Source of the DNA: Krasilnikovia cinnamomea
GTDB taxonomy: Bacteria; Actinomycetota; Actinomycetes; Mycobacteriales; Micromonosporaceae
Assembly: GCF_004217545.1 (NCBI RefSeq)
Contig: NZ_SHKY01000001.1
Location: 1,488,001-1,552,000, forward strand
Length of the DNA stretch: 64,000 nt
Direction of reading: 5' to 3'
How positions within the stretch are numbered: position 1 is the first letter of the stretch; each line of letters starts with the position of its first letter. Under the pieces are notes generated by a model that worked only from the letters and a program-made list of their open reading frames with translations, did not search any database and had not been told where the DNA came from. Made by a program: the position numbers and the translations under genes. Below, in pieces: positions 8,538 to 17,267 of this stretch.

Positions 8538-8565
8538 CGTTGATTGTTGCGTCAACGATTCAACG
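8538..8565. promoter_or_regulatory. Nested palindrome upstream of wrbA, candidate operator
   Basis: Outer arms CGTTGA (8538-8543) and TCAACG (8560-8565) enclose an inner palindrome GTTG-CGT-CAAC (8546-8556); a second TCAACG lies at 8552-8557. It begins 13 bp upstream of the wrbA start, where a repressor would block transcription. No cognate regulator is encoded nearby. Confidence 0.4.
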
Positions 8566-8597
8566 ACGGGGATGCCCCAGGAGACCCGCGGGAAACG

Positions 8598-8873
8598 TCA
8601 GAGTTTGAGCTCGCTGCCGTGCGGGCCGACCGCGTCCGCGTGGTCGTCGTCCAGCCAGACACCGTCGGTGGCCAGGTAACGGAACCGGTAGTGGCCGGGG
8701 TCGAGCCGCAGGCTGATGGTGCGGGTGCCGTCCCGGCGGATCTTGAGCTCGTGCGTGCCCGGCTCCCAGTCGTTGAAGGTGCCGACCACGCTGACCGTGC
8801 CCGCCGGGTCGTCCGCGGGCAGGCAGAAGGTGACGCGAGTCTTGTTGCCGAACAACTTGCTCCGCTTGATCAT
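8598..8873 (-). CDS. Stand-alone CBM48 glycogen-binding domain protein
   Basis: 91 residues starting at an ATG preceded by GGGAGG. The sequence VTFCLPADDPAGTVSVVGTF followed by NDWEPGTHELK and GHYRFRYL is the isoamylase N-terminal/CBM48 beta-sandwich pattern, the domain that binds glycogen or starch in branching enzymes and AMPK beta. There is no catalytic domain. Such single-domain proteins are common in actinobacteria; a role in glycogen targeting is inferred. An in-frame extension of 14 residues upstream is possible but the ribosome-binding site supports this start. Confidence 0.75.
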   Translation of the reverse strand: MIKRSKLFGNKTRVTFCLPADDPAGTVSVVGTFNDWEPGTHELKIRRDGTRTISLRLDPGHYRFRYLATDGVWLDDDHADAVGPHGSELKL

Positions 8874-8950
8874 GACAACCTCCCACGGCGATAGGGATTC
8901 ACCCCATGGGTACAACGCGGGCGGGGCCGATGGTGTGACGACGCGCCGCC

Positions 8951-8956
8951 TAGGAT
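8951..8956 (+). promoter_or_regulatory. Leaderless -10 box of the ElaA-like gene
   Basis: TAGGAT, six bases, then ATG at 8963; no Shine-Dalgarno sequence. Confidence 0.45.
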
Positions 8957-8962
8957 CGCGGA

Positions 8963-9397
8963 ATGCGCACCCAGGCCCGCCTCGCCCACTTCCGTGACCT
9001 CGACGTCACCACGCTGTACGCGATCCTGCGGCTGCGCACGGACGTGTTCGTGGTCGAGCAGAAGTGCGCGTACGGCGACCTGGACGGCCGCGACACCGAG
9101 CCCGCGACCCGCCACGTGTGGTTCGCCGACGGCGACGACATCCGCGCCTACCTGCGGATCCTCGACGACGACGGCGTCGCGCGGATCGGCCGCGTCGTCG
9201 TCGCGCCCGCGGCGCGCGGCACCGGCGTCGCCGGTGAACTCATGACGCAGGCGCTGACGATCATCGGCGACCGGCCCAGCGTCCTGGAGGCGCAAGCGCA
9301 TCTGGTCGGTTTTTACGCCAAGTTCGGCTACCAGCAGACCGGGCCGGAGTACCTGGAGGACGGCATACCGCACATTCCGATGCGGCGCGCCGCGTAG
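8963..9397 (+). CDS. ElaA-family GNAT acetyltransferase
   Basis: 144 residues. The N-terminal LYAILRLRTDVFVVEQKCAY motif and the ARIGRVVVAPAARGTGVAGEL acetyl-CoA loop are typical of the ElaA subgroup of GNAT enzymes, followed by AQAHLVGFYAKFGYQQTGPEYLEDGIPH. The acceptor is not known. It ends 9 bp before the convergent hemQ stop. Confidence 0.85.
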   Translation: MRTQARLAHFRDLDVTTLYAILRLRTDVFVVEQKCAYGDLDGRDTEPATRHVWFADGDDIRAYLRILDDDGVARIGRVVVAPAARGTGVAGELMTQALTIIGDRPSVLEAQAHLVGFYAKFGYQQTGPEYLEDGIPHIPMRRAA

Positions 9398-9406
9398 CGG
9401 CTACGC

Positions 9407-10108
9407 CTACGGCAGGGCCGCGACGAGCTCGGCCACGCTGCGCCGCCGTCCGGTGTAGAACGGCACCTCCTCGCGCACGTGCCGGCGGGCGCCGGAGGCC
9501 CGCAGATCACGCATGAGGTCCACGATCCGGTGCAGCTCGTCCGCCTCGAACGCCAGCATCCACTCGTAGTCGCCCAGCGCGAACGAGGCCACCGTGTTCG
9601 CCCGCACGTCCGGGTAGCCGCGCGCCATCCGGCCGTGCTCGGCCAGCATCGCCCGGCGCTCCTCGTCGGGCAGCAGATACCACTCGTACGAGCGCACGAA
9701 CGGGTAGACGCAGACGTAGGAGCGCGGCTCCTCCCCCGCCAGGAACGCCGGCAGGTGGCTCTTGTTGAACTCGGCCGGGCGGTGCAGCGCCATCTGCGAC
9801 CACACCGGCTGCAGGTGCCGGCCCAGCGCGGTACGGCGCAGCAGCCCGTACGCCTCCTGCAGCGCGTCGGAGGAGCCTGAGTGCCACCACACCAGAATGT
9901 CGGCGTCGGCGCGCAGCCCGGCCACGTCGTACGTGCCGCGCACCGTGACGTCCTTGCCCGCCAGCTGCTCGAACAGGCCGTCCACCTCGGCGGCCAGGTC
10001 GCCGCGCAGGGCCGGCAGCGGGGAGGCGGCCCGGAACACCGACCACATCGTGTACCGGATCGTGTCGTTCAGCTCGCGCACCCGCGCGGCGTTGGTCTGC
10101 TCGCTCAT
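9407..10108 (-). CDS. hemQ: Coproheme decarboxylase HemQ (chlorite dismutase-like)
   Basis: 233 residues. HemQ converts iron coproporphyrin III to heme b by two oxidative decarboxylations, the last step of the coproporphyrin-dependent pathway of actinobacteria and Gram-positives. The conserved tyrosine lies in [13 protein letters not shown] (Tyr135) and the proximal heme ligand His158 in AEHGRM. The ATG overlaps the hemY stop (ATGA, 10105-10108), so the gene is translationally coupled and forms the end of a hemE-hemY-hemQ operon. The large N-terminal in-frame extension is the shadow of hemY. Confidence 0.95.
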   Translation of the reverse strand: MSEQTNAARVRELNDTIRYTMWSVFRAASPLPALRGDLAAEVDGLFEQLAGKDVTVRGTYDVAGLRADADILVWWHSGSSDALQEAYGLLRRTALGRHLQPVWSQMALHRPAEFNKSHLPAFLAGEEPRSYVCVYPFVRSYEWYLLPDEERRAMLAEHGRMARGYPDVRANTVASFALGDYEWMLAFEADELHRIVDLMRDLRASGARRHVREEVPFYTGRRRSVAELVAALP

Positions 10109-11505
10109 CTGTCCTCCAGCGATTTCAGGACGTCCTCGGCGGCGGTCTCGCCACCTGCCACACAGGCCGGAATGCCGACACCGTCGAACGCGGCACCGGC
10201 CAGCGCGATGCCGGGCGGCAGCGCGGCGCGGGCCGTGGCGACCCGGTCGAGATGCCCCGGCTCGTACTGCGGCAGCGCCCCGCCCCAGCGCTGCAGCCAG
10301 GACGCGACCGGCGTCGGCAGCGCGCCGCCGAGCAGCTCGCCCAGCTCCGCGCGGGCCAGCGCGATCAGGTGCTCGTCGTCGCGCTGCAGCCGCTCCGCCT
10401 CGCCCGCGCGCCCCAGCGAGGCCCGCACGATCACCGGACCACCCGCGCGATCCAGGTGCGCCCACTTGCGGGTGACGAACGTCGCGGCCTTCACCAGCGT
10501 GCACTCGGTCGGCGGGACCAGGAAACCGGACAGCTCCGGCAGCGGCGTACCCGGCGGCAGCGCCAGCGCGACCAGCGCCACGCTCGCGTAGTCCAGCACC
10601 CCCACGGCGTCGGCCGCCGCCGGAGCGGCCGACGCCAGCAGCCGCGCCGCAGGCCGGGACGGGACCGCCAGCACCACGGCGTCGACCTCGTCGACGGCCG
10701 GCGCGGGCACCGGGCCGGACACCAGCCGCCAGCCGCGCCCGCCGCGCCCGCCGCGCCGCAGCTCGCGCACGGGCACACCCAGGCGGAACTCGGCACCACT
10801 GGCCCCCGCCGCCGCGGCGACCAGGCGACTCATGCCCCCCGCGACCGCGGCGAAGACCGGCCGGCCGGGCACCCGTACCGAGGCCGCCTGAGCGGCGCGG
10901 ACCGCACCGGCCAGGGTGTGCTCGGTGCGCGCGGCGCGGGCCAGGGCGGGCATCGTCACCGCCAGCGACAACTCGTCGGCGCGGCCCGCGTACACCCCGC
11001 CGAGCATCGGGTCGACCAGGTGGTCGGCGACCTCGTCGCCGTACCGGGCCCGGACCAGGGCGCCGACCGCGACGTCCGCGCCGGGGCCGAGCAGCGGGCG
11101 GCCCTCGTCCGGGTCGGCGTCCGCGGCCGGGCGCGCGACCCCACCCAGCAGGCTCAGATCCGCGGGTACGCCCATCAGCGTGCCGCCGGGCACCGGCTCC
11201 AGCCGCCCCTGCAGGGCCAGGGCGGCCGGCAAGCCGCTGGGGTGCACCAGTTCGGCGCCCAGCCCGAGGCGGCGGGCCAGCAGGACCGCGGCGGACTCGG
11301 CGCCGTCGGGTGCGCCGGTCAGGAAGGACTCGGCACCCCGCTCGACGCCCGCGCCGGCCAGCTCGCCGGTGCGCAGCTTGCCGCCGAGCGTGCCGGACCC
11401 CTCGTACACGATGATCTCGGTGTCCGAGGGCGACCGGTCCCGCAACCGGACGGCCGCGGCGAGCCCGGCGATGCCGCCGCCGATGACCGCAACCCGCTTC
11501 CGCAC
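10105..11505 (-). CDS. hemY: Coproporphyrinogen III oxidase (HemY/CgoX)
   Basis: 466 residues from GTG. The N-terminal dinucleotide motif [19 protein letters not shown] binds FAD, and the end [21 protein letters not shown] closes the FAD site, as in oxygen-dependent protoporphyrinogen/coproporphyrinogen oxidases. Pairing with hemQ rather than hemH-type order argues for coproporphyrinogen as substrate (family knowledge). It is 72 bp downstream of hemE and overlaps hemQ by 4 bp. No signal or membrane anchor is seen, consistent with a soluble Gram-positive enzyme. Confidence 0.93.
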   Translation of the reverse strand: MRKRVAVIGGGIAGLAAAVRLRDRSPSDTEIIVYEGSGTLGGKLRTGELAGAGVERGAESFLTGAPDGAESAAVLLARRLGLGAELVHPSGLPAALALQGRLEPVPGGTLMGVPADLSLLGGVARPAADADPDEGRPLLGPGADVAVGALVRARYGDEVADHLVDPMLGGVYAGRADELSLAVTMPALARAARTEHTLAGAVRAAQAASVRVPGRPVFAAVAGGMSRLVAAAAGASGAEFRLGVPVRELRRGGRGGRGWRLVSGPVPAPAVDEVDAVVLAVPSRPAARLLASAAPAAADAVGVLDYASVALVALALPPGTPLPELSGFLVPPTECTLVKAATFVTRKWAHLDRAGGPVIVRASLGRAGEAERLQRDDEHLIALARAELGELLGGALPTPVASWLQRWGGALPQYEPGHLDRVATARAALPPGIALAGAAFDGVGIPACVAGGETAAEDVLKSLEDR

Positions 11506-11577
11506 GCCGTCAACACTGTCAGGTCGCGCGGCCCCGCGCCCAGCGGGGTCGGCCGATGTGAGCGGCCAGTCAGCCCG

Positions 11578-12633
11578 TCAGCGGGCCGACGCGGTGTGCA
11601 CGAGGTCGACCAGCCGGGTCAGGACGTCCGGGTCGGTCTCCGGCAGCACTCCGTGGCCCAGATTGAAGACGTGCCCGGGCGCGGCCCGGCCCTCGGCCAG
11701 CACCCGGCGGGCCTGCTCCTCGACCACCGGCCACGGCGCGAACAACGTGGCCGGGTCCAGGTTGCCCTGCACCGCGCGGCCCCCCAGAGTCGCTGCCGCC
11801 CGGTCGAGCGGGGTACGCCAGTCGACGCCCACGACGTCCGCCCCGGCCTCGCCCATCGCCGGCAGCAGCAGCGCCGTGCCCACCCCGAAGTGGATCCGGG
11901 GCACCCCTGCGGTGGCGAGCCCGCCCAGCACCGAGGCCGAGTGCGGCAGGACGTAGCGGCGGTAGTCGGCCTCGGACAGTGCGCCCGCCCACGAGTCGAA
12001 CAGCTGGACCGCGCTCACCCCGGCGTCGATCTGGACCCGCAGGAACGCCAGGGTGATCTCGGCCAGCCGCGCGCACAGGTCGTGCCAGAGCTGCGGGGCG
12101 CCGTACATCATGGCCTTGGTCCGGGTGTACGTGCGCGACGGTCCGCCCTCGACGAGGTAGCTGGCCAGGGTGAACGGCGCGCCCGCGAAGCCGATCAGCG
12201 GCGTGGCGCCGAGCTCCTTGACGAGCAGCCGGACCGCCTCGTCCACGAAACTCACGTCGGCCACGGTGATGGGCCGCAGCCGGTCCAGGTCCTCCCGGGC
12301 CCGGACCGGGTCGGCGATCACCGGGCCGGTGCCCGCCACGATGTCCAGGTCGATCCCGGCCGCCGCCAGCGGGACCACGATGTCGCTGAACAGGATCGCC
12401 GCGTCGACGCCGTGCCGGCGGACCGGCTGCAGCGTGATCTCCGTGACCAGCTCCGGGCGGCGGCAGGACTCCAGCATCCCCACCCCCTCGCGGATCTTGC
12501 GGTACTCCGGCAGCGAGCGGCCGGCCTGCCGCATGAACCAGACGGGGGTGTGCGGCACGTCCTGGCCACGGCAGGCGCGCACGAACGCGGACCCGGCCGG
12601 GCCCGCAGGGGTTGTAGTGGTCACCCGCGCCAT
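11578..12633 (-). CDS. hemE: Uroporphyrinogen decarboxylase
   Basis: 351 residues, the normal length. HemE removes four acetate carboxyls from uroporphyrinogen III to give coproporphyrinogen III. Signature segments are [15 protein letters not shown] near the N-terminus (catalytic Arg), the [15 protein letters not shown] loop and [20 protein letters not shown] at the end. The start MARVTTTT was preferred to an upstream in-frame ATG that adds 17 arginine/proline-rich residues. First gene of the heme operon. Confidence 0.95.
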   Translation of the reverse strand: MARVTTTTPAGPAGSAFVRACRGQDVPHTPVWFMRQAGRSLPEYRKIREGVGMLESCRRPELVTEITLQPVRRHGVDAAILFSDIVVPLAAAGIDLDIVAGTGPVIADPVRAREDLDRLRPITVADVSFVDEAVRLLVKELGATPLIGFAGAPFTLASYLVEGGPSRTYTRTKAMMYGAPQLWHDLCARLAEITLAFLRVQIDAGVSAVQLFDSWAGALSEADYRRYVLPHSASVLGGLATAGVPRIHFGVGTALLLPAMGEAGADVVGVDWRTPLDRAAATLGGRAVQGNLDPATLFAPWPVVEEQARRVLAEGRAAPGHVFNLGHGVLPETDPDVLTRLVDLVHTASAR

Positions 12634-12750
12634 GGTGCCACGCGGGCCGCGCACCACCGGACCGCGTGTGTGCGGGCACACCACGGCGACGGCGAATGAG
12701 TGAACCCCCTGCGCGGCGTGCCGAACGGCGCCGCGCGGCGGTGATCGGCA

Positions 12751-12756
12751 TAGGCT
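12751..12756 (+). promoter_or_regulatory. Leaderless -10 box of the DUF3000 gene
   Basis: TAGGCT, six bases (CCCTCC), ATG at 12763. Confidence 0.45.
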
Positions 12757-12762
12757 CCCTCC

Positions 12763-13338
12763 ATGGCGCCCACCCCCACCGCACCCGAGGCGTTCACCCG
12801 CGCCGTCGACGGGCTACGCGCCGCCGCCCCCCGCGCGGAGATCCTGCTGGAGGAGATCGACCCGCCGCAGCGCCTCGCGCCGTACGGGTTCGCACTGAGC
12901 GCGACCGTGCTGCGCGACGGCGACGAGGTGGCCAGCGGGCGGCTGATCCTGCTGCACGACCCGGCGGGGCACGACGCGTGGCGCGGCAACCTGCGCCTGG
13001 TCACCCTGATCACGGCGGAGCTGGAGGCCGACCTGGCCGGCGACCCGCTGCTGCCGGCCGTGGCGTGGACCTGGCTCACGGACGGGCTGGAGCAGCACGG
13101 GGCCGCGTACACCGCGATCGGCGGGACGATCACGCAGACCGCCTCCACCCGCTTCGGCGAGCTGGCCGGGCCGCCCCCCACGGCGGACCTGGAGATCCGC
13201 GCGTCGTGGACGCCGACCTCGGACGATCTGGGCGCGCACCTGTACGGCTGGTGCGGGATGCTGGCCTCCACGGCGGGCCTGCCCCCGCCGGGGGTGACCG
13301 CCCTGGCGCAGCGGGCCGACCGGGGAATACTGCGCTAG
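12763..13338 (+). CDS. DUF3000-family protein
   Basis: 191 residues. The full-length pattern ([92 protein letters not shown]) matches the actinobacterial DUF3000 family that sits next to RNase D. Function is unknown. It ends in a CTAG that also encodes the stop of the convergent protease gene. Confidence 0.88.
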   Translation: MAPTPTAPEAFTRAVDGLRAAAPRAEILLEEIDPPQRLAPYGFALSATVLRDGDEVASGRLILLHDPAGHDAWRGNLRLVTLITAELEADLAGDPLLPAVAWTWLTDGLEQHGAAYTAIGGTITQTASTRFGELAGPPPTADLEIRASWTPTSDDLGAHLYGWCGMLASTAGLPPPGVTALAQRADRGILR

Positions 13339-14444
13339 CAGACGTCGAAGGTGTCGCAGGCCGTCTTGATCGGGACGGCCAGGCCGATGCCCTCGGCGTC
13401 GCGGGCCTTCGCGGTGGCCAGCCCGATCACCCGGTCGGACGAATCCACCACCGGGCCGCCGGAGTTGCCCGGGTTGATCGGGGCGTCGAACTGGATCACC
13501 GGCCCGTCCTTGTCGTCCGGCCGGTACGCGCTGACCACACCGGTGGTCACCGTGTCCTCCAGCCCGAGCGGCGCACCGGCGACCAGGATCTGCTGGCCGG
13601 GGCGCACCTCGTCGGTCGCCGCCGCGAGCCCGCTGATCTTGCGATCGGCGCGCAGCAGGGCCAGATCCTTGCCCCGGTCGACCTTGACGATGGTCGCCTC
13701 CACCTCGGTCCGGCCGCGCTCGAGGAGCACCCTGCGCCCGCCGTCGGTGAAGACCGCCTCGACCACGTGGTAGTTCGTCAGCAGGTTCGCCTTGCCGGAA
13801 CCGGCCTTGTCGCCGATCGCGAACGCCGTACCGGTGAACTGACCGGCCCGGACGCGGAAGACGCTGGGCAGCACGTCCGCCGAGATGCTCTCGGGGTTGA
13901 ACACGCCCGCCACCTGCTTCTCCAGCCGGTCGGCGCGTTCCGTCTCGTGCCGCAGCGCGGCGGCCAGCTGGTCGTTGCTGCCACCCAGCCGCTTGTCGAG
14001 CCGGTCCAGCCGCCACGCCTGCCAGCCGGACACCCCGATGAGCACGAGCACCAGCGCCAGCGCCATCAGCCGGCCACGGCCCCGGCCACCGTCGGCGGCG
14101 GGCCCCGTCCCGAGTTCCGCGTCTACCCCGTACGCCCGGCGCCCAGTCGGCGGCAGCGCCGGTTCCTCCGGCGCGGAACGGGCCGGCCGTGGGTGCCCGA
14201 TGCGCGACGCAGGCCGGGTCGGGCCCTCGCCGTACTCGGCCGTCGCCCGGGGCTGGGCCGCCTCGGCCGGGGCGGCGCCCTCGGGCCAGGAGTCGAAGAA
14301 GGCGGACTCGGGCCAGCCGTCGTCGCCGGACGACGCGGGCCGTGGCATCGCCCACTCGCCGGACGGGTGGTCGGGCAGGCTGAGCAGGGGATCCACCGGG
14401 CCGCGCCGCCGGCTGGGCACGCCGAACTGGTCGTGACTGGTCAT
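13335..14444 (-). CDS. Membrane-anchored trypsin-like serine protease
   Basis: 369 residues. A Pro/Arg-rich cytosolic N-terminus (1-125) precedes one membrane helix (126-141, LMALALVLVLIGVSG), a short coiled coil (146-178) and an extracytoplasmic trypsin-like domain with His226 (NYHVVEA), Asp260 (GKDLALL) and Ser328 (NPGNSGGP). There is no PDZ domain, unlike DegP/HtrA. Such enzymes act in envelope quality control; the target is unknown. The start was set at MTSHDQF because the longer in-frame sequence reads through the opposite RNase D promoter. Its TAG stop shares the CTAG with DUF3000. Confidence 0.85.
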   Translation of the reverse strand: MTSHDQFGVPSRRRGPVDPLLSLPDHPSGEWAMPRPASSGDDGWPESAFFDSWPEGAAPAEAAQPRATAEYGEGPTRPASRIGHPRPARSAPEEPALPPTGRRAYGVDAELGTGPAADGGRGRGRLMALALVLVLIGVSGWQAWRLDRLDKRLGGSNDQLAAALRHETERADRLEKQVAGVFNPESISADVLPSVFRVRAGQFTGTAFAIGDKAGSGKANLLTNYHVVEAVFTDGGRRVLLERGRTEVEATIVKVDRGKDLALLRADRKISGLAAATDEVRPGQQILVAGAPLGLEDTVTTGVVSAYRPDDKDGPVIQFDAPINPGNSGGPVVDSSDRVIGLATAKARDAEGIGLAVPIKTACDTFDVC

Positions 14445-14594
14445 GGCGGCCTCCCGGGCGGTTCGATGGTCCGGCCGGTAGTACGGACGGAAGGGCCGCT
14501 GCGGACGGGCGCGCGGGCGACGGATTCCGGCCGGATGTCGATCGAGCGGCGGCGCGCCGGGACCCGGCTGCACATGCCGAGGGGGGCACACCCG

Positions 14595-14600
14595 TACGGT
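14595..14600 (+). promoter_or_regulatory. Leaderless -10 box of the RNase D gene
   Basis: TACGGT, six bases (TACGGA), GTG at 14607. This fixes the start of RNase D within a much longer open frame. Confidence 0.45.
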
Positions 14601-14606
14601 TACGGA

Positions 14607-15974
14607 GTGACCGACGAAACATTCCGTCGGGACGCGCCGGACCAAGCAGTTGACGGACCGCACGATGTGCCGCCCGACCCTTCGTACGGCGGTCCCGCCC
14701 CCACGGACGCCGCCCGCGTGGACGCCGACCCCACGGCGCCCACTTCCACCGAACCGCCCACGGCGCCCGCCGCCGTGCCGCTGATCGCCCCACGCGAGGG
14801 CACCCCTCGCCCGGTGGCCACCGCCGAGGAACTGGCCGAGGTGGTGGCGCGGATGAGCGCCGGCACCGGGCCGGTGGCGGTCGACGCCGAACGCGCCTCG
14901 GGCTACCGCTACACGCAGCGGGCCTACCTCGTGCAGCTACGCCGGGCCGGTGCGGGCACGGTGCTGCTGGACCCGCTGCCCCTGCAGGACCTGCACACCC
15001 TCGACGACGCGCTGGCCGACAGCGAGTGGGTACTGCATGCCGCCAGCCAGGATCTGGCCTGCCTGGCCGAGATCGGCATGCGGCCCCGGCTGCTGTTCGA
15101 CACCGAGCTGGCCGCGCGGCTGGCCGGGTTCGAGCGGGTGGGCCTCGCCGCGCTGACCGAGTCGCTGCTGGGCTACTCGCTGGAGAAGCACCACTCGGCG
15201 GCGGACTGGTCCACCCGGCCGCTGCCGGAGTCGTGGCTGACGTACGCGGCCCTCGACGTGGAGTTGCTCACCGACCTGCGCGACCTGCTCGCCGCCGAGC
15301 TGGAGCGGCAGGGCAAGGCGGCCTGGGCGGCGGAGGAGTTCGCCGCGCTGGTGGCCGGCGCCGACCGCCCGCCCCGGGTGCGGCCCGACCCGTGGCGGCG
15401 CACCTCCGGCATCCACCGGGTACGCGGCGCCCGCGCCCAGTCCCGCGTGCGCGCCCTGTGGTACGCCCGGGACACGGTGGCCGCCCGCAAGGACTCGGCG
15501 CCGGGCCGGGTGCTGCCAGACTCCGCGATCATCGCCGCGGCCGAGCTGGACCCGAAGGACGAGCGGACTCTGCTCACCCTGCCAGGCTTCGGCGGCCGTT
15601 CGGTGCGGCGGCTGGCCCGGATCTGGCTGGACGCCCTCGACGAGGCCCGGTCGCTGCCGGACGACGCGCTGCCGGTGAACCAGCCGGTGGAGGGCCCGCC
15701 CCCGCCGCACCGCTGGGCCGAGCGGGACCCGGTGGCCGCGGCCCGGCTGGCCCGCTGCCGGCAGGTGGTGATCGGCACGGCGGAGGCGCACACGCTTCCC
15801 CCGGAGAACCTGATCAGTCCCGACTTCATCCGCCGCCTCGCCTGGGCGCCCCCGGACGAGATCACGCCGGTCTCGGTCGCCGAGACGTTGCGCGGCTTCG
15901 GTGCCCGTCCGTGGCAGATCGCCCTGATCGTGGACCGCGTCGCGGCGGTCCTGCCGGACCCCGCCGCGGCATGA
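14607..15974 (+). CDS. rnd: Ribonuclease D (DEDDy exonuclease with HRDC)
   Basis: 455 residues. A disordered Pro/Thr-rich N-terminus (1-75) is followed by the 3'-5' exonuclease domain: Exo I VAVDAERASG, Exo II HAASQDLACL, Exo III YAALDVELLTDL with the catalytic Tyr and Asp. The HRDC domain follows at about 290-370 (ALWYARDTVAARKDSAPGR, LLTLPGFGGRSVRRLARIW). RNase D trims structured RNA 3' ends. The frame is open for 1.9 kb upstream, but codons there are shadows of DUF3000 and the protease; the GTG with a leaderless -10 is the likely start. Confidence 0.9.
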   Translation: MTDETFRRDAPDQAVDGPHDVPPDPSYGGPAPTDAARVDADPTAPTSTEPPTAPAAVPLIAPREGTPRPVATAEELAEVVARMSAGTGPVAVDAERASGYRYTQRAYLVQLRRAGAGTVLLDPLPLQDLHTLDDALADSEWVLHAASQDLACLAEIGMRPRLLFDTELAARLAGFERVGLAALTESLLGYSLEKHHSAADWSTRPLPESWLTYAALDVELLTDLRDLLAAELERQGKAAWAAEEFAALVAGADRPPRVRPDPWRRTSGIHRVRGARAQSRVRALWYARDTVAARKDSAPGRVLPDSAIIAAAELDPKDERTLLTLPGFGGRSVRRLARIWLDALDEARSLPDDALPVNQPVEGPPPPHRWAERDPVAAARLARCRQVVIGTAEAHTLPPENLISPDFIRRLAWAPPDEITPVSVAETLRGFGARPWQIALIVDRVAAVLPDPAAA

Positions 15975-16013
15975 TCATCGACTCCTTGTGGCGGGACGGT
16001 AGGCAGTTCTAGT

Positions 16014-16025
16014 TACCGGCGAGTA
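16014..16025. promoter_or_regulatory. Imperfect palindrome upstream of fadAB, candidate operator
   Basis: TACCGGCGAGTA is an imperfect dyad (TAC..GC..GTA) 48 bp before the fadA start, in the only gap (99 bp) upstream of the operon. A fatty-acid-responsive TetR-type repressor site is a guess; no regulator gene is adjacent. Confidence 0.3.
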
Positions 16026-16073
16026 GCATCACGCACGACACCCCCAGGGTTCACGCCCGCAAGGAGGCTTGCT

Positions 16074-17267
16074 GTGCCCCGTGAAGTACGCGAGGTCGTC
16101 TTCGTCGACGGCGTCCGCACCCCGTTCGGCAAGGCGGGCGGCATGTACGCCGAGACCCGCGCCGACGACCTGGTCATCCGCTGCATCCGAGAGCTGCTCA
16201 AGCGCAACCCGCAGCTCCCGCCGGAGCGGGTCGACGAGGTGGCCATCGCCGCGACCACGCAGACCGGCGACCAGGGCCTGACCATCGGCCGGACCGCCGC
16301 GCTGCTGTCCGGCCTGCCCAAGACCGTGCCCGGCTACGCCATCGACCGGATGTGCGCGGGCGCCATGACCGCCGTGACCAACGTCGCGGGCGGCATCGCC
16401 ATGGGTGCGTACGACGTCGCCATCGCGGGCGGTGTCGAGCACATGGGCCGGCACCCGATGGGCGAGGGCGTCGACCCGAACCCGCGGATCCTCGCCGAGA
16501 AGCTGGTCGACCCGTCCGCGCTCGTCATGGGCCAGACGGCGGAGAACCTGCACGACCGCCTGCCGAACATCACCAAGGAGCGGGTCGACGCGTACGGCCT
16601 CGCCTCGCAGGAGAAGACGGCCAAGGCGTACGCCAACGGCAAGCTGCAGCCCGACCTGGTGCCGGTCGCGCTGCGCAGCGCCGAGGAGGGCTGGGGCCTG
16701 GCCACGGTCGACGAGGCGCCCCGCGCCACCTCGCTGGAGAAGCTGGCCACGCTGAAGACCCCGTTCCGCCCGCACGGCCGGGTCACCGCCGGTAACGCGG
16801 CCGGTCTCAATGACGGCGCCACCGCCGCGATCCTGGCCAGCGAGGACACCGCCCGCGAGCTGGGCCTGCCGGTCGCCATGCGGCTCGTCTCGTACGGCTT
16901 CGTCGGCGTCGAGCCCGAGATCATGGGGTACGGCCCGATCCCGTCGACCGAGAAGGCCCTGCGCATCGCCGGGCTGAGCATCGACGACATCGGCCTGTTC
17001 GAGCTGAACGAGGCGTTCGCGGTGCAGGTGCTCGCGTTCCTCGACCACTACGGCATCGCCGACGACGACCCCCGGGTCAACCCGTGGGGCGGCGCCATCG
17101 CCATCGGTCACCCGCTCGCCTCCTCGGGCGTACGGCTGATGACCCAGCTGGCACGGCACTTCGCCGAGCACCCGGAGGTCCGCTACGGCCTCACCGCGAT
17201 GTGCATCGGCATCGGCATGGGCGGCACCGTGATCTGGGAGAACCCGAACTGGGAGGGCGACAAGTGA
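16074..17267 (+). CDS. fadA: Acetyl-CoA acyltransferase (thiolase)
   Basis: 397 residues from GTG with a strong AAGGAGG site. The thiolase catalytic set is complete: Cys94 in DRMCAGAM, His346 in AIGHPLASSG and Cys377 in AMCIGIGMGG. It cleaves 3-ketoacyl-CoA to acetyl-CoA in beta-oxidation. Its TGA overlaps the GTG of fadB (GTGA), so both subunits of the trifunctional complex are translationally coupled. Among actinobacteria this pair is very conserved. Confidence 0.95.
   Translation: MPREVREVVFVDGVRTPFGKAGGMYAETRADDLVIRCIRELLKRNPQLPPERVDEVAIAATTQTGDQGLTIGRTAALLSGLPKTVPGYAIDRMCAGAMTAVTNVAGGIAMGAYDVAIAGGVEHMGRHPMGEGVDPNPRILAEKLVDPSALVMGQTAENLHDRLPNITKERVDAYGLASQEKTAKAYANGKLQPDLVPVALRSAEEGWGLATVDEAPRATSLEKLATLKTPFRPHGRVTAGNAAGLNDGATAAILASEDTARELGLPVAMRLVSYGFVGVEPEIMGYGPIPSTEKALRIAGLSIDDIGLFELNEAFAVQVLAFLDHYGIADDDPRVNPWGGAIAIGHPLASSGVRLMTQLARHFAEHPEVRYGLTAMCIGIGMGGTVIWENPNWEGDK

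Noticed and set aside
12666..14606. A 1.9-kb open frame preceding RNase D in the same phase
   Set aside because: It is out of frame with DUF3000 and antisense to the protease, has the Arg/Pro/Gly-rich composition of shadow translations, and a proper leaderless start for RNase D exists at 14607.
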